Below are positions 26,211 to 34,108 of a stretch of 34,600 bases of DNA, piece after piece. The position numbers and the translations under genes are program-made. The stretch comes from Myxococcales bacterium. Lineage in GTDB: Bacteria > Myxococcota_A > Polyangia > Polyangiales > Polyangiaceae. The notes below the pieces were generated by a model. The model was given only the letters and a program-made list of their open reading frames with translations. It was not told the origin of the DNA and searched no databases. Each line of letters starts with the position of its first letter. Position 1 is the stretch's first letter. Where the stretch lies: the NCBI GenBank assembly GCA_023248745.1, contig JAHFDZ010000027.1:1082-35681 (forward strand). Direction: 5' to 3'.

Positions 26211-27860
26211 GTGCAGACGATTGGAATTTGGAACAGTCACGGGGCTACCCCAGCGTTCTCAAAGATCGATTTGATCGCGGCAGCGAACAGCCTGCGTGAC
26301 CTTGTTCACGTGGTGCTTGATCCTAAGACCGGCGGCGTTGGCGTCGCATACGAGGGCGTGGTCTCAAGCCAGCCGAATGGGGGGCCAAGCTTTCCGCTCA
26401 TCGGAACATTGCCGCCGACCTATCCGGAATGGCTCGGCGATCGCTCGTTCACAGAGTTGCATCGGCTGCGTTTTCCATACGTTGCCGGCGCGATGGCCAA
26501 TGGCATCGCAAGCACGCGGCTCGTCATTGCGATGGCCCGCGCGGGACTTCTCTCGTTCTTCGGGGCCGCTGGGCTTGTTCCAGAGCGTGTGGGTAAGGCA
26601 ATTGACGAGATCGAATCGGCGGTTGGACGCGAAGACGAGGGAGCGCCAAGTTGGGGAGCTAACCTGATCCACTCACCGAACGAGCCGGCGATCGAAGATG
26701 CGGTGGCCGATTTGTACATCCGTCGTGGCGTTCGTCATGTGTCAGCGGCGGCGTACATGGGGCTCACACCCGCGGTCGTGAGGTACGCCATGAGCGGGAT
26801 TTCGCGCGACGATTCTGGGCGCGTACACCGTAAGAATCATGTGTTCGCAACCGTGTCTCGGCCTGAAGTCGCGCGCCGATTTCTAGAGCCGCCTCCAGAA
26901 GCGATGCTTCGCGAACTCGCCGCTTCTGGTGCGCTCACCCAAGATGAGGCGTCACTCGCTGCGCGCTTGCCCGTTGCCGAAACGCTGTCCGTTGAATCGG
27001 ACTCCGGAGGCCATACCGACAATCGGCCGCTCGTTGCGCTCTTACCGTTGATGCTCGCATTGCGTGATGAGATTGTGCGCAAACATAGTTACGTAAGGCC
27101 CCTTCACGTTGGGGCTGCCGGTGGCCTTGGAACGCCCGCCGCCATCGCCGCTGCATTTTCGCTCGGGGCGTCGTTTGTCGTCACGGGTTCGGTGAATCAA
27201 GCTGCGATCGAATCGGGCCTCCACGCCGATGGCAAAGCGATGCTCGCGCAAGCGGGTGTCGCTGACGTTGTGATGGCTCCCGCGGCCGACATGTTCGAGC
27301 TTGGCGTGAGCGTGCAGGTACTCGCGCGCGGAACGATGTTCGCGATGCGAGCACGCAAGTTGTACGAGCTGTATCGCGCACACGACAGCGTCGAGTCGAT
27401 CCCCAACGACGAGAGAGAAAAAATTGAAGCGACGATTTTGCGCGCTTCGTTCGCCGATGCGTGGGCGTCGACGCGTGCGTTTTGGATCGATCGCGATCCA
27501 CGAGAAGTGACGCGGGCCGACGCGGATCCGAAGCACAAGTTGGCGCTCATCTGTCGCGCGTATTTGGGGCTCAGCAGCAAGTGGGCCATCAATGGGCAAA
27601 CCGACAGGCGTGCCGACTATCAGATCTGGTGTGGGCCAGCGATGGGGGCATTCAACGCGTGGACAGCGGGCAGCTTCTTGGCCGAACCATCGGCGCGCGA
27701 AGTCGTTCAAGTTGCGCTCAATTTGCTCGAAGGTGCGGCGGTCGTGAGTCGCGCACAACAGCTACGTAGCTTCGGCGTGCCGATGCCGCCGGAGGCTTTC
27801 GATTTTCGTCCGCGGCGATTGGCCGTCGGATCCGGCGAACACCAAGGGAGGAATCCGTGA
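26211..27860 (+). CDS. pfa1: PUFA synthase enoyl reductase, PfaD-like (myxobacterial Pfa1)
   Basis: ORF 26175..27860; GTG 26211 has a GAGGGA SD, ATG 26175 is the alternative. IGIWNSHGATPAFSKIDLIAAANSLRDLVHVVLDPKTGGVGVAYEG; FMN-barrel RPLHVGAAGGLGTPAAIAAAFSLGASFVVTGSVNQAAIESG; directly followed by pfa2. Confidence 0.9.
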   Translation: MQTIGIWNSHGATPAFSKIDLIAAANSLRDLVHVVLDPKTGGVGVAYEGVVSSQPNGGPSFPLIGTLPPTYPEWLGDRSFTELHRLRFPYVAGAMANGIASTRLVIAMARAGLLSFFGAAGLVPERVGKAIDEIESAVGREDEGAPSWGANLIHSPNEPAIEDAVADLYIRRGVRHVSAAAYMGLTPAVVRYAMSGISRDDSGRVHRKNHVFATVSRPEVARRFLEPPPEAMLRELAASGALTQDEASLAARLPVAETLSVESDSGGHTDNRPLVALLPLMLALRDEIVRKHSYVRPLHVGAAGGLGTPAAIAAAFSLGASFVVTGSVNQAAIESGLHADGKAMLAQAGVADVVMAPAADMFELGVSVQVLARGTMFAMRARKLYELYRAHDSVESIPNDEREKIEATILRASFADAWASTRAFWIDRDPREVTRADADPKHKLALICRAYLGLSSKWAINGQTDRRADYQIWCGPAMGAFNAWTAGSFLAEPSAREVVQVALNLLEGAAVVSRAQQLRSFGVPMPPEAFDFRPRRLAVGSGEHQGRNP

Positions 27861-30800
27861 GCGCGAACTGTCCGATTGCTGTCGTGGGTGCGAGCGCTCT
27901 CTTTCCGGGATCGATCGACGCGACTGGGTTTTGGCGCGACATTCTGAGTGGCGCCGATCGCATTACGGACGTACCGCCATCGCACTGGCTCATTTCGGAC
28001 TATTACGATCCCGATCCCACCAAGCCGGACAAAACGTACGCCAAGCGCGGCGGATTCATTGGCGCCGTGGATTTCGACGCCATGGGATGGGGCGTACCAC
28101 CGAGCATCGTTCCGGAGACCGACACCTCGCAACTGCTCGCATTGATCGTCGCACAAAAAGTTCTTGAGGACGCATCCGCAGGAGCGCCTGACACGCTCGA
28201 TCGCAGTCGCATGTCGGTCATCTTGGGTGTGACGTCAGGTCAAGAGTTGATGGGCTCGATGGTGAGTCGTCTTCAACGACCCGTTTGGGTGAAGGCGCTT
28301 CGCGAATCGGGCATCGCTGAGGGCGAAGTCGAAGCCATTTGTGATCGCATCGCGGGTCACTACTCACCGTGGAAGGAAAGTACATTTCCTGGACTACTTG
28401 GAAACGTTGTCGCAGGCCGCATCGCCAATCGCCTAAATCTCGGTGGAACGAACTGCGTGACCGATGCCGCCTGTGCGTCGACGTTGGCGGCACTCGCAAT
28501 GGGCGTTTCCGAGTTGCGACTCGGCGAATCCGATTCTGCAATCGTCGGTGGCGTCGACACGATGAACGACATTTTCATGTACGTGTGTTTCAGCAAAACA
28601 CCTGCGTTGTCGCTCACCGGTGACTGCCGGCCGTTCTCTGATCAAGCCGATGGCACAATGCTCGGTGAAGGTTTGGGCATGCTCGCCCTCAAGCGACTCG
28701 CGGATGCAGAGCGAGATGGCGATCGCGTTTACGCAGTAATTCACGGCGTTGGAGCGTCATCTGATGGCCGCGCAAAGAGCGTGTATGCGCCCGTCCCTGA
28801 AGGTCAGGCGTTGTGCCTCAGGCGTGCATACGCGCAAGCGGGATTTGGACCCGACACGGTCGAATTAGTTGAGGCGCACGGCACCGGAACGAAGGCTGGT
28901 GACGCAGCCGAATTCGCCGGCCTGAGCCTTACGTTCGAAGAGAGCGGTCGTTCGGATCGTCAATGGTGTCAGCTCGGTTCAGTCAAGTCGCAGATCGGTC
29001 ATACGAAGTCAGCCGCTGGCGCAGCCGGGCTGTTCAAGATGGTCATGGCGCTTCATCACAAAGTGTTGCCGCCCACGATCAAAGTGGAGCGTCCGAATCC
29101 TGCGCTCAACATTGAGTCTTCGCCGTTTCATCTGACGACGCGTGCAAGGCCATGGGTACGCGCAAGTGACCATCCGCGTCGTGGTTCAGTAAGTTCATTT
29201 GGCTTTGGTGGCTCGAACTTTCACGTCGCGCTCGAAGAGTATCTTCCGACAGAACGTGCGAGAGCAATTGCGGCTCCCCGATTGCGTGCTCTTGATGCTG
29301 AACTCGTCGTCCTAACTGGCGCAAACGCGAGCAGTATAGTCAATGAAGTTGATCGTGTGGTGCGTGAGTGTGACACGCAGAGCTTGCCGTGGATCGCGCA
29401 TGCGTCTGCGTTGACATTTTCGGCTGACGCTCAAGCTCGCCTTTCGATTGTGGCGAATGACGTTGCCGACCTCAAGAGCCAGCTCACACTTGCAAAGCAG
29501 ATGCTGACGTCGCCTGACGTGAAACAGTTCTCAACGCCCAGTGGCATGCACTTCGGCACGGGTACGCGGCAAGGCAAGCTCGCCTTCATGTTTCCGGGGC
29601 AGGGAAGTCAGTACGTCGACATGGGCTCGTCGCTCGCGCAACACTTTGCACCTGCGCTAGCCGTGTGGGATGCCGCTGCCGATCTCAAGTGGAGCAAGCG
29701 CCTTCAAGACGTCGTGTTCCCGCGCACTGCATTTGGTGCCGACGAAACCGAGAGACAGAGCGCGCAGCTCAACGCGACAGAGTGGGCGCAGCCCGCGATA
29801 GCGTGCACAAGCCAATCGATGCTGGCAATGCTCGCCGCGCTCGGGATCGTCCCGGACGTGTGTGCGGGGCATAGTTTTGGTGAAGTGACAGCGCTGCATG
29901 CCGCGGGCGTTCTCTCGGCTTCAGATTTCGTGAACGTTGCGCGCCGTCGGGGCGAGTTGATGGCTGAAGCTGCCGAACATCCTGGAAAGATGGTGGCCGT
30001 GCCTGAGTCGGCGTCGCGCATGCGCGAATTGCTCGTGGGCTTTGGTGAGGCGGTTGTCATCGCAAATGAGAACACGCCAACGCAAGTTGTGCTCAGCGGG
30101 CGGGTTGACGCGATCGATGCGGTCGTGAACAAATTGAGCGCGCTCGGAATTGAGGCAACGCCTTTGGCGGTTGGAACGGCTTTTCATTCCGAAGTCGTGG
30201 CGCCTGCAAGCGGTAAGTTTCTTGACTATTTGCAAAGCGTTGCGTTCAAGGCTCAAGCGGCGTCGGTCTTTGGAAACACGAAGGCGGTAGCCTATCCCAC
30301 TGACGAGAACGCGGTGCGATCGCTCCTTGCCAACCAGCTTGCGGAGCCCGTTCGTTTTGTCGAAATGGTGCAGGCGATGGCTTCGTCCGGCGTGCACACG
30401 TTCGTTGAGCTGGGTCCGGGATCAGTGCTTAGCGGACTCGTAGGGCGCATCTTGGAGGGAACATCCCATCTTGCGGTACGTCTCGATCGAAAGGGCAAGA
30501 CGGGACTGCGGGCATTCCTGTCGGGGCTCGGTCAATTGTGTGCGGCCGGACATTCGATGCGCCTTTTGGCGTTGTGGGATGGCTACGCAGCGCCTGAAAA
30601 TTGCACCGCTCGCATCAAGCCGAAGCTGACCATTCCTATCGACGGCAGCAACTACGGCAAGCCCTATCCACCGGTTGGCGGTACGGCGAAGTTGCCGCCG
30701 CCCAACCCCGCAACGAAGCACAAGGTCGACGCTCCGGCGGTGAGTATGTCCGCAACTGCGCCAATGAGTACATCAGCAGTTACGAATAAACCTGTTTCAA

Positions 30801-33800
30801 ACGAGAGAGCGGCGATGACGAAAGCAACTGACAACGGTTCGACAACACGAATTGCCGCTCCAGCATCGGGTGATTGGGCGCGCGCGTATCAAGAGGTGCA
30901 AAGGCAAACGGCTGACGCCCATACCCACTACCTGCAGGCCATGGCGCAGAGTCACGCGGCCTTTCTCAACACGATCGAGCACAGCTTTCTTGCCTTGGCA
31001 GGCGCACCCATTGCAACGAACGTGAGCAATGAGGTCCCGCAAAGCGTGCCTATCGCAGCAAGCGCGACGCGACTCTTAAAGCCGACGGCGGCCCACGTTG
31101 AAGCGCCATCCATTCCTCCGGTGCAAACAAGGACAGCAAGTGCTCACGCACAGGTCGCAGCGATCGCGCGTGACGCTCCACCGGTCGCGAAGAGCACGCC
31201 GGCCTCAAACGTTGACCTCCACAAATTGATGCTTGAGATCGTCTCCGATCGCACTGGCTATCCGGTCGATATGTTGTCCACCGAGATGACGCTCGAAGGC
31301 GATCTCGGAATCGATTCGATCAAACGCGTCGAAATTCTCAGCGGAATACAAGACCGCGTGCCGTCGCTACCCAAAGTCGATACGGCAGTGATGGCCAAGC
31401 TCCAAACGCTCGGCCAGATAGTCAACTATATGAACGAGTTACTAGGCGCTCCAAACACGGATGTCTCTACGCCGAGCGCCATCTCAAGCGTCGACCTCCA
31501 CAAGACGATGCTCGAAGTCGTCGCCGACAAAACCGGCTACCCAACCGACATGCTCTCCACTGAGATGTCGCTCGAAGGTGACCTCGGAATCGATTCGATC
31601 AAGCGCGTCGAGATCCTCAGCTCAATGCAGGAAAGGGTGCCATCGCTACCCAAAGTCGATCTCGCCATCATGGCGAAACTCCAAACGCTCGGCCAGATCG
31701 TCAACTACATGAACGACCTCCTCACCGGCACCCCCGCCATCTCCAACGCTACCGCTCCCGCTGCCGCTCGCGCTCCTGCTCCGGCTGCCGCTGCCGCTCG
31801 CGCTCCCCAACTTTGCCGCTACATCCTCCGCACCGTCCCCCGCTCATCCCCACGCATCACCCGCACCGGATGGTTTGCGGGCCGCGTTGTCGTCACAAAC
31901 GAAGGCACCGCTCTCACGCAAGTCGTTGTGGACGCACTGCAATTGCGCGGCGTTCAAGCGCATGCAGTCGACGAAGTGCCGACAAGCGATGTGCGCGGCG
32001 TCGTCTTCCTTGGCGGGCTTCGCAACATTCGTGACGTGGCCGAAGCCATCGAAGTGAATCGCGAAGCATTCCGCGCCGCGCGTTCATTCGCAGCGAGTGG
32101 AACTGACGTTGGCGCATTCGCCACGGTGCAAGATACGGGTGGCACCTTCGCGACAAGTGGCACTCTCGATCCGAATCGAGCGTGGCTCGCTGGCTGTGCG
32201 GGGCTGGCACGAAGCGTTGCCCGCGAGTGGAGCGATGTGGCAGCGAAGGCAATCGATCTCGAACGCGGACAAATGAGCGTGGACGAACTTGCGGTCAAGA
32301 TCGTGAACGAATTGCTCGAAGGTGGTGCCGACATCGACGTCGGACTTCCTGCTGGCGGACGAAGACTCGTTCTCGAAAGCGCCGAAGTTGCGGTGAAGAC
32401 CGACGCTCCACTGCCTCTTAGCCCCGGCGACGTTGTTGTGGCCTCGGGTGGTGCTCGTGGCGTTACCGCAGCCACGCTCATCGGCCTCGCGCGCGAGATG
32501 CCCTTGTCGTTCGTACTGTTGGGTCGAAGCGCACTCAACGATGAACCTGTCTCTTGTGCTGGCATCGTCGGTGACGCGGACCTTAAGAGTGCGCTCCTCA
32601 AGGATGCCAAGGTCCACGGTCGCGCAACGACGCCAGCCGCTATTGGCGCCGAAGTGAATCGTATTCGAGCGCTTCGCGAGATTCGCGCGACGTTGTCAGC
32701 GATCGAAGAGGCAGGCTCGAAGGCACAATATGTAACTGTAGATGTATCAAATGCGATTGCCCTTTCGACGGCGCTCGAAGGTGTGCGCGCAAGCTTCGGA
32801 CCTATCGCTGCGGTAGTGCACGGTGCAGGAGTGCTTGCCGACAAGTTGGTAGTGGAGAAAACCGACGAGCAATTCGATCGCGTATTCGACACGAAAGTGC
32901 AAGGGCTGCGCGCGTTGCTCGATGCGACGGCAAACGATTCGCTCAAGGCGCTGATCCTCTTCTCATCGGTCGCCGCGCGTGTCGGCAACGTGGGACAGAC
33001 CGACTATGCGATGGCGAACGAGGTGCTCAACAAAGTTGCCCAATGCGAAGCGCGACGCCGTGGCGACGGGTGTTTGGTGCGCGCGCTCGGTTGGGGGCCT
33101 TGGGAAGGCGGCATGGTGAGTCCGGACCTCAGGACCCACTTTGAACGGATGGGTGTCGCGCTCATTCCGCTAAACGTGGGAACACGCATGTTGCTCGATG
33201 AGCTCCGGGGTCGTTCGCAGGCGGGCGTCGAGCTTGTTCTAGGGGGTGCGCCAACGGAAGGTGGCATTTCTGTTCCGCCTTCGCGCGCACTGAGCTTCGA
33301 CGTCCGGATCGAAGCGTCACGCCACGGGTACCTCTTCGATCACGCGATTGATGGCAACGTGGTTGTGCCTATCGTTATGGCGATCGAATGGTTCAGTCGC
33401 GCGGCGCGTGCGTTTGCGCCAACGATGCATCTTGCGCGCCTGACGAACGTTCAAGTTCTGCGTGGCATCGTCCTACGTGATTTCCAAACGCAGCCAAAGT
33501 TGCTTCGTGTTCAATGCCGTCATGTTGTGAACGGAAGCGACTTAACGTTGGCGCTTGAGCTGACCGACGAGCGCGGAATCGCGTTCTATCGCGCCAAAGC
33601 CGAGCTCTCATACGAGCGACGCATGATCCTCTCGAGTGGCGCTGGGCGACGTGATCTCGCACTGGGCGCATGGGGAGAGCGCGTCGTCTACGATGGGCAC
33701 GCGCTCTTTCACGGCCCCGCGTTTCGCGCAATCGCACACGTAGAGGGTGTTTCCGCAACGAGTGCGGCTGCGTGCATGACAGGCATTGCGGATGCCAACT

Positions 33801-34108
33801 GGGGCGAGGAATTCGTAACGGATGCACTCGCATTTGACGGTGGCCTGCAACTCGCTGTGCTGTGGTGCAAAGAGGTGCTTGGAGCGGCGTCACTTCCCAC
33901 GAGCATTCGAGCTGTCGATCTGTCAGGACCACCTCTCCATGGTCCCATCCACTGCGTACTGAGTGCCGCGCGCGCAACCGAGCAGCGCAGCGAGTGTGAC
34001 CTCACGTTCCGCGACGCTGGCGGACGCGTGCTCGCCGTGCTGTCGGGCGTCGAAACCCATTTGCGTCCACAAGCGCAAGCCAACTCAGCTCCGCTCGAAG
34101 CCCAATGA
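27857..34108 (+). CDS. pfa2: PUFA synthase subunit Pfa2/PfaA-like (KS-MAT-ACP-ACP-KR-DH)
   Basis: 2083 aa; CPIAVVGASALFPGS, VTDAACASTLAAL, EAHGTGTKAGD, GSVKSQIGHTKSAAGAAG, FMFPGQGSQY/GHSFGEV, two GDLGIDSIKRVEIL, GGARGVTAATL/FSSVAARVGNVGQTDYAMAN, GYLFDHAIDGNVVVPIVMAIEWFSRAARAF. Starts with GTG, 4-bp overlap with pfa1. Confidence 0.97.
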   Translation: MSANCPIAVVGASALFPGSIDATGFWRDILSGADRITDVPPSHWLISDYYDPDPTKPDKTYAKRGGFIGAVDFDAMGWGVPPSIVPETDTSQLLALIVAQKVLEDASAGAPDTLDRSRMSVILGVTSGQELMGSMVSRLQRPVWVKALRESGIAEGEVEAICDRIAGHYSPWKESTFPGLLGNVVAGRIANRLNLGGTNCVTDAACASTLAALAMGVSELRLGESDSAIVGGVDTMNDIFMYVCFSKTPALSLTGDCRPFSDQADGTMLGEGLGMLALKRLADAERDGDRVYAVIHGVGASSDGRAKSVYAPVPEGQALCLRRAYAQAGFGPDTVELVEAHGTGTKAGDAAEFAGLSLTFEESGRSDRQWCQLGSVKSQIGHTKSAAGAAGLFKMVMALHHKVLPPTIKVERPNPALNIESSPFHLTTRARPWVRASDHPRRGSVSSFGFGGSNFHVALEEYLPTERARAIAAPRLRALDAELVVLTGANASSIVNEVDRVVRECDTQSLPWIAHASALTFSADAQARLSIVANDVADLKSQLTLAKQMLTSPDVKQFSTPSGMHFGTGTRQGKLAFMFPGQGSQYVDMGSSLAQHFAPALAVWDAAADLKWSKRLQDVVFPRTAFGADETERQSAQLNATEWAQPAIACTSQSMLAMLAALGIVPDVCAGHSFGEVTALHAAGVLSASDFVNVARRRGELMAEAAEHPGKMVAVPESASRMRELLVGFGEAVVIANENTPTQVVLSGRVDAIDAVVNKLSALGIEATPLAVGTAFHSEVVAPASGKFLDYLQSVAFKAQAASVFGNTKAVAYPTDENAVRSLLANQLAEPVRFVEMVQAMASSGVHTFVELGPGSVLSGLVGRILEGTSHLAVRLDRKGKTGLRAFLSGLGQLCAAGHSMRLLALWDGYAAPENCTARIKPKLTIPIDGSNYGKPYPPVGGTAKLPPPNPATKHKVDAPAVSMSATAPMSTSAVTNKPVSNERAAMTKATDNGSTTRIAAPASGDWARAYQEVQRQTADAHTHYLQAMAQSHAAFLNTIEHSFLALAGAPIATNVSNEVPQSVPIAASATRLLKPTAAHVEAPSIPPVQTRTASAHAQVAAIARDAPPVAKSTPASNVDLHKLMLEIVSDRTGYPVDMLSTEMTLEGDLGIDSIKRVEILSGIQDRVPSLPKVDTAVMAKLQTLGQIVNYMNELLGAPNTDVSTPSAISSVDLHKTMLEVVADKTGYPTDMLSTEMSLEGDLGIDSIKRVEILSSMQERVPSLPKVDLAIMAKLQTLGQIVNYMNDLLTGTPAISNATAPAAARAPAPAAAAARAPQLCRYILRTVPRSSPRITRTGWFAGRVVVTNEGTALTQVVVDALQLRGVQAHAVDEVPTSDVRGVVFLGGLRNIRDVAEAIEVNREAFRAARSFAASGTDVGAFATVQDTGGTFATSGTLDPNRAWLAGCAGLARSVAREWSDVAAKAIDLERGQMSVDELAVKIVNELLEGGADIDVGLPAGGRRLVLESAEVAVKTDAPLPLSPGDVVVASGGARGVTAATLIGLAREMPLSFVLLGRSALNDEPVSCAGIVGDADLKSALLKDAKVHGRATTPAAIGAEVNRIRALREIRATLSAIEEAGSKAQYVTVDVSNAIALSTALEGVRASFGPIAAVVHGAGVLADKLVVEKTDEQFDRVFDTKVQGLRALLDATANDSLKALILFSSVAARVGNVGQTDYAMANEVLNKVAQCEARRRGDGCLVRALGWGPWEGGMVSPDLRTHFERMGVALIPLNVGTRMLLDELRGRSQAGVELVLGGAPTEGGISVPPSRALSFDVRIEASRHGYLFDHAIDGNVVVPIVMAIEWFSRAARAFAPTMHLARLTNVQVLRGIVLRDFQTQPKLLRVQCRHVVNGSDLTLALELTDERGIAFYRAKAELSYERRMILSSGAGRRDLALGAWGERVVYDGHALFHGPAFRAIAHVEGVSATSAAACMTGIADANWGEEFVTDALAFDGGLQLAVLWCKEVLGAASLPTSIRAVDLSGPPLHGPIHCVLSAARATEQRSECDLTFRDAGGRVLAVLSGVETHLRPQAQANSAPLEAQ
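27866..29250 (+). other. Pfa2 ketosynthase domain (approximate bounds)
   Basis: DAACAST active-site Cys, EAHGTGT and GHTKSAAGAAG His motifs, ending SVSSFGFGGSNFHVALEEY. Confidence 0.9.
29578..30500 (+). other. Pfa2 malonyl-CoA acyltransferase domain (approximate bounds)
   Basis: KLAFMFPGQGSQYVDMGSSLA; VCAGHSFGEVTALHAAGVLSASDF; GTAFHSEVVAP; HTFVELGPGSVLSGLV. Confidence 0.9.
31211..31447 (+). other. Pfa2 acyl carrier protein domain 1
   Basis: VDLHKLMLEIVSDRTGYPVDMLSTEMTLEGDLGIDSIKRVEILSGIQDRVPSLPKVDTAVMAKLQTLGQIVNYMNELL; phosphopantetheine Ser codon TCG 31316-31318. Confidence 0.95.
31490..31723 (+). other. Pfa2 acyl carrier protein domain 2
   Basis: VDLHKTMLEVVADKTGYPTDMLSTEMSLEGDLGIDSIKRVEILSSMQERVPSLPKVDLAIMAKLQTLGQIVNYMNDLL; Ser codon 31595-31597; offset 279 bp from ACP1. 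Confidence 0.95.
32430..33200 (+). other. Pfa2 ketoreductase domain (approximate bounds)
   Basis: DVVVASGGARGVTAATLIGLAREMPLSFVLLGRS; AAVVHGAGVLADKLVVEKT; LILFSSVAARVGNVGQTDYAMANEVLNKVAQ. Confidence 0.9.
33295..34060 (+). other. Pfa2 C-terminal dehydratase-like (hot-dog/PS-DH) domain (approximate bounds)
   Basis: FDVRIEASRHGYLFDHAIDGNVVVPIVMAIEWFSRAARAF; VVYDGHALFHGPAFRAIAHVEGVS. Confidence 0.75.

Noticed and set aside
31954-32988. 344-aa minus-strand ORF within pfa2
   Set aside because: Ser/Thr/Ala-rich shadow of the KR region; pfa2 is continuous and domain-supported.
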